DNA from: an uncultured Collinsella sp.
GTDB taxonomy: Bacteria; Actinomycetota; Coriobacteriia; Coriobacteriales; Coriobacteriaceae
Direction: 5' to 3'
Assembly: GCA_902496455.1 (NCBI GenBank)
Contig: CABVAY010000028.1
Span: forward strand, 1 to 29,256
DNA: 29,256 nt
Shown here: one piece after another, positions 6,850 to 15,049 of the stretch
Position numbering within the stretch: position 1 is the first letter of the stretch
Layout: the number at the start of each line of letters is the position of its first letter
The notes under the pieces: model-generated
Database searches by the model: none
What the model was told of the DNA's origin: nothing
The model's input: the letters and a program-made list of their open reading frames with translations, nothing else
Position numbers and translations under genes: made by a program

Positions 6850-7567
6850 GGGGAAGGTCCTCTCCCTCGGCCATGCGGCCAAGCAGAATCGCGGTTACGG
6901 GACGCAGGTCCTCGGGCAGCGTCACCTTAAGGTTATCGCGCGGGCTCTGGACACAGCGGACGCGCCCGCCCATGCGCTCGACCAGCGATGAATCGTCGGT
7001 ACCGATAAAGCCCTCGGCGATAGCTGCGGTGTGGGCGCGCTTCATGGCGTCGACACTAAAGATCTGCGGCGTCTGCGCAGCCCAATAGAGCTCGCGCGGC
7101 GGCGTCTCGACGATATTATCGCCGTCGACGATTTTGAGCGTGTCGATCGCGGGCTGACCGCACACGACACCGTCGAGCGAGCGGTCGCCCACAAGCACGT
7201 CGATAGCGTGATCGATGGCCTCGGTGGTAATGAGCGGACGAGCGCCGTCGTGAATGGCGACATATTCGAAACCCGCCGGAACCGCATGCACGCCGGCACG
7301 GGTGGAATCCTGACGGGTATCGCCGGCATCGGCAAAGCTGATGGGCGTGTCATAGTCAAACGGGTCGATGGCCAGGCGGCGCATCTCGGCACGGCGCTCG
7401 GCAGGGCAAACCACGACGATGTGGCCGACCTTGTCGCTCCGATCGAACGCGCGGATGGACCAGCTCATGAGCGGACGGCCCGCCACGTTAACGAGCTGCT
7501 TGCCGCCGGGATTTCCAAAGCGCTGGCCGCTGCCGCCGGCAACGACCACGGCGCATACGGGCGCCAT
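6839..7567 (-). CDS. ispD: 2-C-methyl-D-erythritol 4-phosphate cytidylyltransferase
   Basis: A 242-residue MEP-pathway enzyme that joins CTP and MEP to make CDP-ME. The nucleotide-binding loop reads VVVAGGSGQRFG (R16) and the following lysine is K23 in GGKQ. The AGDTRQDSTRAG and IHDGARPL (D106) motifs of the active site are present, as is the Thr/Arg-bearing DNLKVTLPEDL near the end. The ATG overlaps the disA stop by one base (TAATG), a sign of translational coupling. IspE, the next enzyme of the pathway, is encoded elsewhere in this window (20090-20986). Confidence 0.96.
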   Translation of the reverse strand: MAPVCAVVVAGGSGQRFGNPGGKQLVNVAGRPLMSWSIRAFDRSDKVGHIVVVCPAERRAEMRRLAIDPFDYDTPISFADAGDTRQDSTRAGVHAVPAGFEYVAIHDGARPLITTEAIDHAIDVLVGDRSLDGVVCGQPAIDTLKIVDGDNIVETPPRELYWAAQTPQIFSVDAMKRAHTAAIAEGFIGTDDSSLVERMGGRVRCVQSPRDNLKVTLPEDLRPVTAILLGRMAEGEDLPHVQ

Positions 7568-8634
7568 TATGCGTTCCCCTGTTTGGTGCCCTTCATGCGG
7601 TACAGGGAGTCCGCAAGAATGGCAGGGTTGTTAACGCCAAAGTCGCCCAGGCGCTCCGGATCCTCGCTGATGTCGTCCATGAGCTCCTGCAGCGAGCCAT
7701 ACTCGTCGACGATCATCTCGGCCACGCCGTCGCGCACGACGGACACGCGCGAAAGCGTGCGCAGGCCCAGCGGCGTCATGACGGAGTCCTCGTCCAGGTC
7801 GTCGTAACCCAGAACCGCCGCCACATGCTGTGGGTCGGACAAGTCCTTAGGCGTCATGCGAGCAAGCTCGGCGCGAATCTTCTCGGCGTTTGCCTCGGAG
7901 GAATCGCTCGCGTAGTCGCGGATCATCAGGTCATACTCGGTATCCATGCTGGAGCCGGCGAGCTGCTCGAGCTGCATCTGCACGAGCTTGCCCTGGTTGC
8001 CCAGCTTGACGATGCAATCCTTAAGCTCAGTCTTTGCCTGCTGCATGATCTCGAAGCTCGAGAAAATACCGGTAATGTCGGCGAGCGTAACGTAGTCGTC
8101 GAGCTCGAGGGCCGTCAGGCGCAGCAGGGAGCGATCGAGCGACTGACGGGTAGTCTGGAGCGTGGCAACGAGCTGGTTGACCGAGCTCATGATGGTGGTG
8201 ACAGGCTGAATCTCGTAGCTCTTGCCGTGAACGTACACGTTAACGACGGCACGACGGGCCGAGACCGAGATCACGATGGCATCGGTGAGCACCGACATGC
8301 GAGCGGCGGTGCGGTGACGCATGCCCGTCTCGCTCGTGGCAAGCGAGGGGTCGGGATTGAGGTGGAAGTTGGCGCGCAGGATCTGGGTGAGGTCGCCGTC
8401 GATGACGATGGCACCGTCCATCTTGGAGAGCTCGAACAGACGGTTCGAGGTGAACGAAATGTTGAGCGGGAAGCCGTCGTTACCGGCAGCAAGCACGTTT
8501 TCGGTGTCGCCGACGCAGATAAGGGCGCCCAGGTGACCGGCGATGATCATGTCGAGGGCGGTGCGGATCGGCTGACCAGGTGCCGTCAGGCGGATGGCCT
8601 GTTCCATACGCTTTTGCAGCTCGTTCTTATCCAA
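7567..8634 (-). CDS. disA: Diadenylate cyclase DisA (c-di-AMP synthase)
   Basis: A 355-residue DNA-integrity scanning protein that condenses two ATP into the second messenger c-di-AMP. The DAC domain has the catalytic DGA motif (73-75, KMDGAIVIDG) and the RHR motif (106-108, TGMRHRTAAR). A helical spine and a C-terminal helix-hairpin-helix-like segment (~300-345) follow; the latter is more divergent than the Bacillus GVGEVRA sequence. The start is a TTG at 8634: the frame contains no upstream ATG, and GGGAG lies 7 nt before it; nearby ATGs at 8639 and 8648 are out of frame. It is the first gene of a six-gene run into ispD. The radA gene that often precedes it is absent, and mntP is divergent upstream. 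Confidence 0.95.
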   Translation of the reverse strand: MDKNELQKRMEQAIRLTAPGQPIRTALDMIIAGHLGALICVGDTENVLAAGNDGFPLNISFTSNRLFELSKMDGAIVIDGDLTQILRANFHLNPDPSLATSETGMRHRTAARMSVLTDAIVISVSARRAVVNVYVHGKSYEIQPVTTIMSSVNQLVATLQTTRQSLDRSLLRLTALELDDYVTLADITGIFSSFEIMQQAKTELKDCIVKLGNQGKLVQMQLEQLAGSSMDTEYDLMIRDYASDSSEANAEKIRAELARMTPKDLSDPQHVAAVLGYDDLDEDSVMTPLGLRTLSRVSVVRDGVAEMIVDEYGSLQELMDDISEDPERLGDFGVNNPAILADSLYRMKGTKQGNA

Positions 8635-8772
8635 GGCATCGCTCCCATCGTATACGCTCCATAAACGCTAATTAGTTTCTCACGGTTTGTCCCCGCGGCG
8701 CTTGCGAAATCCGATGCTTACAGAATGAGCGAACACAGCTGAGAGCCCAACCCAAATGGGCTGCTTATGTGG

Positions 8773-8778
8773 TAGCAT
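8773..8778 (+). promoter_or_regulatory. Candidate extended -10 of mntP
   Basis: TGG-TAGCAT (8770-8778) fits an extended -10 element. The start would be near 8785, just before the riboswitch core. No good -35 is visible, so confidence is limited. Confidence 0.4.
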
Positions 8779-8790
8779 CGGGATTCGCAT

Positions 8791-8927
8791 AAATGAGGGA
8801 GTAGTCGCGCGGCCGGATTCGCCTCCGGTGGCGCGGTAAGTCAACACACTGGCCGATGCGGCCTGGCTTGCCTTAATGAACGAGACTCGTGGTTGTGCGC
8901 GCAACGCGTACGCCACGGGTCTTTTTT
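8791..8927 (+). promoter_or_regulatory. Manganese riboswitch (yybP-ykoY type) with terminator, upstream of mntP
   Basis: The leader shows hallmarks of the yybP-ykoY Mn2+ riboswitch: GAGGGAGTAG at the 5' side, a CGCGC-CCGG helix closed by CCGG-GCGCG (8806-8835), GTAAGTCAACACACTGGCC, then GCCTGGCTTGCCTTAATGAACGAGAC split over 8861-8886. An intrinsic terminator follows: stem GACTCGTGG/CCACGGGTC (8884-8892 with 8913-8921) and six Ts (8922-8927). The aptamer's 3' strand overlaps the terminator stem, as expected for Mn2+ switching transcription on. The downstream gene is the classic target, mntP. Confidence 0.88.
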
Positions 8928-8980
8928 GTTATTCCCCCAAGAGGTACACGCGGGCTCGCCCGCAGAGAGGGAGCCAGACT

Positions 8981-9559
8981 ATGGGACTCGCAGAGCTCGT
9001 GTTGCTCGCCGTTGGCCTTTCGATGGACGCCTTCGCCGTTTCCATCTGCAAGGGCCTTGGCATGAAGAAAATCAACCTTAAAGTCGCCGTAGTGCTCGGC
9101 CTGTTCTTTGGCGGCTTTCAGGCCGGCATGCCCGTAATCGGATGGGCGCTCGGCAGTCAATTCATGGGCATCATCGGACCCATCGACCATTGGATCGCCT
9201 TTATCCTTCTGGCCTTCATCGGCGGCAAAATGCTGTGGGAAGCCTTTACCGAGGACGAGGATGAAGGCGACGACAAGGATGCCGAAAAAATCGACCTGGG
9301 CGAGTACCTGATCCTCGCCATCGCCACCTCAATCGACGCCCTGGCCGTGGGCATCTCATTCGCCGCGCTTTCGGTCGACATCGTTCCCGCCGTGTCGCTC
9401 ATTGGCATCACGACCTTTATCTTCTCCATCGCTGGCGTGGCGATCGGCCACACCTTTGGCGCGCGCTACGAAAAACCCGCCACCATCGTGGGTGGCGTCG
9501 TACTCATCCTCATCGGGCTTAAGATCCTGCTTGAGCATCTGGGGATCCTCGCACTGTAA
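8981..9559 (+). CDS. mntP: Manganese efflux pump MntP
   Basis: A 192-residue inner-membrane protein of the MntP (YebN) family that exports Mn2+. It is built of two three-helix repeats; the repeated motifs LSMDAFAVSICKGL (residues 13-26) and TSIDALAVGISFAAL carry the Asp residues essential in the family. An acidic cytoplasmic loop (EDEDEGDDKDAEK, ~92-104) separates the halves. The ATG at 8981 follows GAGAGGGAG at 7 nt; an ORF starting at 8876 would begin inside the riboswitch and is rejected. Control by the upstream riboswitch implies expression when Mn2+ is high. The gene is monocistronic, ending at a strong terminator. Confidence 0.96.
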   Translation: MGLAELVLLAVGLSMDAFAVSICKGLGMKKINLKVAVVLGLFFGGFQAGMPVIGWALGSQFMGIIGPIDHWIAFILLAFIGGKMLWEAFTEDEDEGDDKDAEKIDLGEYLILAIATSIDALAVGISFAALSVDIVPAVSLIGITTFIFSIAGVAIGHTFGARYEKPATIVGGVVLILIGLKILLEHLGILAL

Positions 9560-9564
9560 CGAAT

Positions 9565-9600
9565 AACGGCCGCCCGGCATTACGCCAGGCGGCCGTTTTC
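9565..9600. terminator. Bidirectional terminator between mntP and pepD
   Basis: The stem AACGGCCGCC/GGCGGCCGTT (9565-9574 with 9588-9597), extended inward by GGC/GCC, is followed by TTTTC on the plus strand. A second small hairpin GCCG..CGGC (9607-9622) lies on the pepD side. The two genes converge here. Confidence 0.85.
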
Positions 9601-9639
9601 ATAGCCAGCCGTTTTAGAGCGGCTTAACCAAGGCAACCT

Positions 9640-11097
9640 TTACGCAGCGAGACGCTTGAGGACGTCGATGAGCAGCTCGTAGAAGCGCTCGGCAGAAGCG
9701 AGCTCCATGCTCTCGTCCGGGGTGTGGACATCGGAGAGCGTCGGGCCCACGGCGATGGCGTCCAGGCCGTGCAGGGCCTCGGCAAACAGGCCGCACTCAA
9801 GGCCGGCGTGAATGGACTCGATGCGCAGCTCGGAGCCAAAGAGCTCGCGATAGCTCTCGACAAAGACGTCGCGGACCGGCGAATGCTCGGCATAGCTCCA
9901 GCCGGGATACTCAAACTCAAACTTGGCGTCGAAGCCCAAGACATCGGCCAGCGTCTGCAGGCGGTCCTTGAACTCGTTCTGCAGCGAGGTGATCGAGGAG
10001 CGCGGGGACAGCATGATCTTGACCTCGTCGTCAGAAGTGGCAACCACACCGATGTTGGAGGAAACCTCGACGGAGCCGTCGGTGGCGACGTTGCGGCGAA
10101 TCACGCCGTTAGGGGCAAGACGCAGGGCGCGGATGAGGGCAAGCGCGGACTTCTGGTCCATGGCCTCGACCTCGGCGTCGTCGGCAATCTCGACGGTGCA
10201 GGTAAAGCCGGGGTCGAAGACCTCGAGCTCGGCAGTGACGTCGGCGATGATGCCCTTTGCGATCTGGGCCGCGGCCTCGGCGGCAGCGTGGTCGGCGTAG
10301 ACCAGAACAGCTTTGCACTCACGGTTGATGGCGTTGTCCTTGGTGCCGCCGTTAAAGCTAACGATGGCGGGCTCGCCGGCGACCATCAGGCGGTCGATGA
10401 TGCGGGCCATGATGAGGTTGCCGTTGCCGCGCTCCAGGTGGATGTCGGCGCCGGAGTGACCGCCCAACAGGCCAGAAATCTCGAGCGTGAGGGTGCTACC
10501 GGTCTTGTGCTCGCGCGCGATCGGGCAGGTGTAGGTAACGACGACGCCGCCGGCGCAGCTGACGGTGGCAACGCCCTCTTCCTCGGAGTCAAGGTTAATC
10601 ATGGTGCGGGCGCTAATCTGGGACTTGTCGAGCGTCTCGGCGCCGACCAGGCCAGTCTCCTCGTCGGTGGTGAATACGCACTCGAGGGCCGGATGGGCAA
10701 TCGAATCGTCGTTGAGCACAGTAAGCATAAGCGCGACGGCGATGCCGTTGTCAGCGCCCAGCGTAGTACCGTTAGCGGTGAGGACGCCGTCCTTGACGAC
10801 CAGGTCGATACCATCGGTCGTAAAGTCGTGCTCAACGGAGCCCAGTTTGTCGCACACCATGTCGATGTGACCCTGCAGCATCACGGTCGGGGCATTCTCG
10901 GCGCCGGCAGATGCGGGCTTGCGAATGATGACGTTGTAGACCTCGTCCTGGTACACATCGAGGCCGCGCTCCTTGGCAAACGCAACCAGGAAATCGCTGA
11001 TGCCCTTCTCGTTGCCAGACCCACGGGGGATCGCGCTGACCTCCTCAAAGAAATGGAACAGCTGGGCGGGCTCGTAGCCGGTAATCTTGTAGTCCAT
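9640..11097 (-). CDS. pepD: Beta-Ala-His dipeptidase / aminoacyl-histidine dipeptidase, M20 family
   Basis: A 485-residue cytosolic zinc peptidase of the PepD type. Metal ligands and the catalytic base are visible: H77 and D79 (LQGHIDMVCD), D116 (LGADNGIA), E146-E147 (TTDEETGL), LDSEE near 175 and a C-terminal HAGLECGLF segment bearing the last His. The lid domain contains GGHSGADIHLERGNGN. It is expected to cleave dipeptides such as Xaa-His, in peptide recycling. The start at 11097 has AAGGAGG 6 nt upstream; a frame from 11202 would add 35 residues without a ribosome-binding site. The gene is transcribed alone from a promoter at about 11142-11170. Confidence 0.93.
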   Translation of the reverse strand: MDYKITGYEPAQLFHFFEEVSAIPRGSGNEKGISDFLVAFAKERGLDVYQDEVYNVIIRKPASAGAENAPTVMLQGHIDMVCDKLGSVEHDFTTDGIDLVVKDGVLTANGTTLGADNGIAVALMLTVLNDDSIAHPALECVFTTDEETGLVGAETLDKSQISARTMINLDSEEEGVATVSCAGGVVVTYTCPIAREHKTGSTLTLEISGLLGGHSGADIHLERGNGNLIMARIIDRLMVAGEPAIVSFNGGTKDNAINRECKAVLVYADHAAAEAAAQIAKGIIADVTAELEVFDPGFTCTVEIADDAEVEAMDQKSALALIRALRLAPNGVIRRNVATDGSVEVSSNIGVVATSDDEVKIMLSPRSSITSLQNEFKDRLQTLADVLGFDAKFEFEYPGWSYAEHSPVRDVFVESYRELFGSELRIESIHAGLECGLFAEALHGLDAIAVGPTLSDVHTPDESMELASAERFYELLIDVLKRLAA

Positions 11098-11141
11098 GGT
11101 GCCTCCTTGGCGCAACTGGTTAGACAGTAAGACATGCGACT

Positions 11142-11170
11142 TGTATATTCCCAGACTTTGCGTGCATAAA
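11142..11170 (-). promoter_or_regulatory. Candidate promoter of pepD
   Basis: Minus-strand -35 TTTATG (11165-11170) and -10 TATACA (11142-11147), 17 bp apart. Further upstream is an inverted repeat GACCGT-N8-ACGGTC (11215-11234) that could be an operator. Confidence 0.45.
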
Positions 11171-11254
11171 CCAGTCGAAAACGCCGAGCGCCCTTGCATC
11201 ATCGGCTAACGGTGGACCGTATAGCGTAACGGTCACAACTTCCGCAGCTCTACA

Positions 11255-11286
11255 AATCGAGGCGCCCTTTTCGGAGCGCCTCGATT
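11255..11286 (-). terminator. Terminator-like hairpin after clpC
   Basis: A perfect 11-bp stem AATCGAGGCGC/GCGCCTCGATT (11255-11265 with 11276-11286) lies 25 nt past the clpC stop. On the minus strand only TTTG follows, so termination may be weak. Confidence 0.65.
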
Positions 11287-11311
11287 GCGCGTATCAAATT
11301 GTCGCCACGCC

Positions 11312-13954
11312 CTACAGCGCGCCGGAACCGGCTTGCATCATGCCGCCGGGGCCCGAACTCACGCCGCCTCCTACAGGAGCAGCGTTTCCGGTATGCGGCG
11401 CCGCCGGAGCGGTATCGCCCCCGAGTGCACCCGCCGGACGCGGCGCCGGAATCTCACCCGTGCCGTGGCTAAAGACAAACTTGCCGTCGGCCACGTCGCA
11501 CAGGACGGTATCGCCCTCGCCCCACTCGCCAGCCAGCAGTTCCTCGGACAGCGGATCCTCGATGAGCTTTTGGATGGCACGACGCAGCGGACGTGCGCCG
11601 TTGGTGAGGTCGGTACCCTCCGCCACAATCTTGTCGTAGGCCGCATCGGTAAGCTTGATGTTCATGCCGTTTGCGATCAGGCGCTGGCGCAGATCATCCA
11701 CCAGCAGGTGCGCAATCTTGGTCAGGTTCTCGCCCGAGAGCTTCTGGAACACCACAATGTCGTCGATACGGTTGAGCAACTCGGGGCGGAACAGGCGCTT
11801 GAGCTCACCCATCGCACGACCCTTGATCTCGCTCGACGTAAGACCCTGCTCACCGGTGGTGCCAAAACCGACGCTCGCATCCTGCGCGATCTCGCGGGCG
11901 CCCACGTTGGACGTCATGATGATCACGGTATTGCGGAAGTCGACCGTCTTGCCCTGGCTATCGGTCAGGCGGCCCTCCTCCAGCACCTGCAACAAAATGT
12001 TGAAGATGTCGGGGTGCGCCTTCTCGATCTCGTCGAACAGCACGACCGAGTACGGGTGACGACGAACGGCCTTGGTAAGCTGACCGCCCTCGTCGTGGCC
12101 CACGTAACCCGGAGGGCTACCGATGAGCTTGGAGACCTCGAACTCGCTGCCGAACTCCGACATATCGAAGCTGATGAGTGCATCCTTGCTGCCAAAAAGG
12201 TACTCGGCAAGCGTCTTGGCGAGCTCGGTCTTGCCCGTGCCGGTGGGACCCAGGAAGATAAAGCTGCCGCCGGGGCGACGCGGATCCTTGAGCGGCGAGC
12301 GGCTGCGGCGCACGGCCTTGGCAACTGCCTCGACAGCCTCATCCTGACCGATGATGCGCGTCTTGAGCACGCTTTCGGTTTGCAGCAGGCGACGGCTCTC
12401 GCTCTCGGTGAGCGAGGAAACCGGCACGCCCGAGGTCACGGACACGATGTCGGCAATCTGACTCACGTCGATGGTGAGCGGGCTGGCGTCGAGCTCGGCG
12501 GTCCAAGCGGCCTTGGCCTCGGCGAGCTCAATCTCGGCGGCCTTCTGCTGCTCGGTGATCTCGGCGGCCTTGTTCATGTCGTCGCTCTCGGTGGCCTCCT
12601 GCGCGGCGGCCTTGAGCTCCTCTATACGATGCTCGGCCTCGCGCACCGGCTCGGGCGCGCGGTTGGCGGCGATGCGGGCGCGGGCGCCGGCCTCGTCAAT
12701 GAGGTCGATGGCCTTATCAGGCAGGAAGCGGTCCTGAATGTAGCGGTTGGAAAGGTTCGCGGCGGCCTCGATAGCACCCTGCGTATAGCGCACATGGTGG
12801 TGCTCCTCGTAGCGCGGCTTGAGCGCGGTCAGGATCTTGACCGTGTCCTCGACGCTCGGCTCCTCGACATCGATGGTCTGGAAGCGACGCTCAAAGGCCG
12901 GATCCTTGGTGAGGTACTTGCGGAATTCCTCGGCCGTGGTGGCGCCAATAATCTGGAAGGCACCGCGCGCAAGCACGGGCTTGAGCATGGAGCTCGCGTC
13001 GATGGAGCCCTCGGCAGAACCGGCACCGATGATGGTGTGCATCTCGTCAATAAACAGGATGACGTCGTCAGCCTCGGTGGCCTCCTGGATCACGCTCTTG
13101 AGGCGCTCCTCAAACTCACCGCGATACTTGGCGCCCGCAACGAGGCCCGGCAGGTCGAGCGTCCAGATGTTCTGGTTCATGAGGTTCTCGGGCACGTTGC
13201 CGGCAGCGATCTGCTGCGCCAGGCCCTCGACGATAGCCGTCTTGCCCACGCCGGGATCGCCCAGGATAAGCGGATTGTTCTTGGTGCGGCGCGAAAGGAT
13301 CTCCATCATGCGCTGGACTTCCTTTTCGCGGCCAATCACGGGATCGAGCTCGCCGTCGCGCGCCTTTTGCGTGAGGTTGGTGGCGAACTGCTTGAGCGTG
13401 TCGGTGCCGCTCCCCTTTTGCTGAGAGGTATCCGAGCCGCTGAAGAACGGCAGGCCCGCACCGGGACGACCAGCACCAGCGCCAGCGAGCGGACGCTTCT
13501 TGTCCTGATCCTTGGCAGTGAGCTTTTCGATGGCCTTTTTAATGGAAGCAGACGACACGCCCAGGCGCATGAGGATGTCCATGGCCATACCGTTGCCCTC
13601 TTCGACGATGCCGATCAGCAGGTGCTCGGTCGACACGTAGGTCTGGTTGTTCTCGCGTGCTACACGGAATGAACGCTCCATCACGCTAATGACGAGCGGC
13701 GTAAAAGCGAGCTTGGCGGCCTCGGTCTCCTCGCTGGGCTCGGGAACCGTGGTCTGGACCTCTTTGAGGGTATCCATGATGTCATCGTAGGAGATGTCGA
13801 GCGAGCGCAGCGCCTCGGCGGCAATGCCCTCGTCCTCCTTAGCGAGCGCGAGCAGCAGATGCTCGGTACCCACCTTATTTGAATGAAGATCGAGCGCCTC
13901 TTGCTTGGCCATGGACATGACCTTGCGCGCACGATCGGTAAAACGGTCTAACAT
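11312..13954 (-). CDS. clpC: AAA+ chaperone-unfoldase ClpC, partner of ClpP
   Basis: An 880-residue HSP100 protein that unfolds substrates for ClpP. Two N-terminal Clp repeat segments (about 1-70 and 80-145) recruit adaptors and substrates. AAA domain 1 has Walker A GDPGVGKT (232-239) and Walker B VILFIDE (298-304). A short UVR-like/coiled-coil M domain follows (~435-485). AAA domain 2 has GPTGTGKT (569-576) and VVLFDE (637-642). The pore loop motif AGAKYRGEFEER (~273-284) is present. The C-terminus ends in a Gly/Met-rich tail (GPGGMMQAGSGAL). The ATG at 13954 follows AAGAGGA. In Gram-positives clpC is often in a ctsR-mcsA-mcsB operon; here it stands without those genes, so its control must differ. 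Confidence 0.96.
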   Translation of the reverse strand: MLDRFTDRARKVMSMAKQEALDLHSNKVGTEHLLLALAKEDEGIAAEALRSLDISYDDIMDTLKEVQTTVPEPSEETEAAKLAFTPLVISVMERSFRVARENNQTYVSTEHLLIGIVEEGNGMAMDILMRLGVSSASIKKAIEKLTAKDQDKKRPLAGAGAGRPGAGLPFFSGSDTSQQKGSGTDTLKQFATNLTQKARDGELDPVIGREKEVQRMMEILSRRTKNNPLILGDPGVGKTAIVEGLAQQIAAGNVPENLMNQNIWTLDLPGLVAGAKYRGEFEERLKSVIQEATEADDVILFIDEMHTIIGAGSAEGSIDASSMLKPVLARGAFQIIGATTAEEFRKYLTKDPAFERRFQTIDVEEPSVEDTVKILTALKPRYEEHHHVRYTQGAIEAAANLSNRYIQDRFLPDKAIDLIDEAGARARIAANRAPEPVREAEHRIEELKAAAQEATESDDMNKAAEITEQQKAAEIELAEAKAAWTAELDASPLTIDVSQIADIVSVTSGVPVSSLTESESRRLLQTESVLKTRIIGQDEAVEAVAKAVRRSRSPLKDPRRPGGSFIFLGPTGTGKTELAKTLAEYLFGSKDALISFDMSEFGSEFEVSKLIGSPPGYVGHDEGGQLTKAVRRHPYSVVLFDEIEKAHPDIFNILLQVLEEGRLTDSQGKTVDFRNTVIIMTSNVGAREIAQDASVGFGTTGEQGLTSSEIKGRAMGELKRLFRPELLNRIDDIVVFQKLSGENLTKIAHLLVDDLRQRLIANGMNIKLTDAAYDKIVAEGTDLTNGARPLRRAIQKLIEDPLSEELLAGEWGEGDTVLCDVADGKFVFSHGTGEIPAPRPAGALGGDTAPAAPHTGNAAPVGGGVSSGPGGMMQAGSGAL

Positions 13955-13991
13955 GCTAGTTCCTCTTAGACGAGCTAGTTTTTTTCAAACG

Positions 13992-14043
13992 CAAAGCGCC
14001 GCCCCGCGGCAGCGCTTTGGTCTCTTTACCCATATGGAGTATA
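13992..14043 (-). promoter_or_regulatory. clpC leader hairpin and candidate -10
   Basis: A stem CAAAGCGC/GCGCTTTG (13992-13999 with 14012-14019) lies in the region just upstream of clpC. It is followed by an A run, not a T run, so it looks like a leader structure or a plus-sense terminator rather than a minus-strand one. A minus-strand -10-like TATACT lies at 14038-14043, inside an imperfect palindrome CATAT-N5-ATATG (14031-14045). No good -35 and no CtsR or CIRCE operator is seen. Confidence 0.35.
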
Positions 14044-14142
14044 TGTTAACCGTTGGGACCTTTCCCACTCGTAGCCGCGCGACAACGTCTACAAAAAAGG
14101 AATTGCTCGGGTCCGTTTGGCGGTTTGGTTTTGAGCTACTGT

Positions 14143-14736
14143 CTAGCAGGCAGGCTCGGCGTCCATGCTCTCGGCAACGTCGTTGACGGCATCGGCAACG
14201 GGAGCGCCAGGCATTCGCACGAGCTCCATATGCTGCTCTTCAAAGACGGTTCCCATGGGGAAGGCGCGGCGGAAGACAAAGCGAGCAACCGGACCAGCCA
14301 CCAGTAGGTTCCAGGGCAGGGCCATGATAAAGTTGCGCGGGATGTTGATGAGCCACATCATCGGCAGCATCTGCAGGTTTGCGAGCGGGCCGCCGGGCAT
14401 ATGGAACAGGCCTTCGCACGCACCGTACAGCGACATGATGATGACCATGGGAACGACCATGCAGGAGCTGACGGCGAGCGTCATGGCAAGTGGCGAGCTC
14501 TTGCCCGGCGTGACCAAGTACTTAAAGGCGAAACCCTTGGCGAGCGGGCTGGCGACGAACCAGTCGCAGCACATGGCAAAAATGTAGGCAACGGGGAAGC
14601 CGAGCCACGCAGTGGCAACGACCTCGCCGTTGATGGCCCCGTGCTGCAGGGCAACGTTGTAGATGCTCATCCAGAGCACCATGCAAAAGCACATGATAAA
14701 GGTGAACAGCAGGCTCTCTCGTTTGTTGATAGGCAT
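14143..14736 (-). CDS. DUF2798 family membrane protein
   Basis: A 197-residue integral membrane protein of unknown function. Four hydrophobic segments are visible at about residues 9-30, 38-60, 83-106 and 125-150, arranged as two similar halves as in the DUF2798 family; each pair includes an Asn- or Pro-bearing helix (MSIYNVAL, LINIPRNFIMALPWN). The C-terminal 45 residues are soluble and acidic. The start at 14736 (MPINKRESLL) is preferred over an in-frame ATG at 14796, which lies in the leader; an AGAGAGGA site lies 11 nt upstream of 14736. It is a single gene between the thrE-like gene and clpC, with a strong hairpin in its leader (14781-14830). No function can be assigned. Confidence 0.75.
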   Translation of the reverse strand: MPINKRESLLFTFIMCFCMVLWMSIYNVALQHGAINGEVVATAWLGFPVAYIFAMCCDWFVASPLAKGFAFKYLVTPGKSSPLAMTLAVSSCMVVPMVIIMSLYGACEGLFHMPGGPLANLQMLPMMWLINIPRNFIMALPWNLLVAGPVARFVFRRAFPMGTVFEEQHMELVRMPGAPVADAVNDVAESMDAEPAC

Positions 14737-14780
14737 AAAGGGCAGATTCCTCTCTGTGTTGTACCGCGGCGCCACGCAAC

Positions 14781-14830
14781 AAAAACGGGCGGGCAAGATG
14801 AAGCTGTTGGAACTTCATCTCGCCCGCCCG
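14781..14830 (-). terminator. Strong intrinsic terminator upstream of the DUF2798 gene
   Basis: An 18-bp stem (14786-14803 with 14813-14830) pairs at 17 of 18 positions around a 9-nt loop, and is followed on the minus strand by TTTTTG. It lies ~45 nt before the DUF2798 start. It either ends transcripts from thrE or acts as an attenuator within the DUF2798 leader. Upstream (14876-14895) is a 20-bp palindrome ACGAA-n-CGCATGCG-n-TTCGT. Confidence 0.8.
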
Positions 14831-14946
14831 CGATACGCGCGTCTGCGACTACTTATGTGGTGGAACCAGCCTAGCACGAAACGCATGCGCTTCGTAAGCG
14901 TTGAGTTTATGAAGATGCAGGGCACCGATAATCCCCCGACCCCATA

Positions 14947-15013
14947 AGTTGCGGTGGAATACGGACTGTTTTGACCCTTTAAGCAGCAATTCAGTCCCTA
15001 TTTCACCGCAACT
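14947..15013. repeat. 22-bp-arm inverted repeat (AGTTGCGGTG family)
   Basis: Arms 14947-14968 and 14992-15013 pair at 20 of 22 positions (AGTTGCGGTGnAATAnGGACTG) around a 23-nt loop. No coding content is seen. It looks like a dispersed extragenic palindrome; other copies are not present in this window. Confidence 0.85.
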
Positions 15014-15016
15014 CAT

Positions 15017-15049
15017 TTGGTGCAAAGTAACCTGTCCCCCTTGTACCAA
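15017..15049. repeat. Stop-adjacent inverted repeat with AACCTGTCCC core, after thrE
   Basis: Arms TTGGTGCAA (15017-15025) and TTGTACCAA (15041-15049) pair at 8 of 9 positions and flank the loop AGTAACCTGTCCCCC. The right arm touches the thrE stop codon (TAA at 15050-15052). The same arrangement recurs after rph (22669-22705). Confidence 0.8.

Noticed and set aside
11285..13672. A 795-codon open frame antisense to clpC
   Set aside because: It mirrors the clpC codons; high third-position GC leaves antisense frames open. No RBS and no family motifs.
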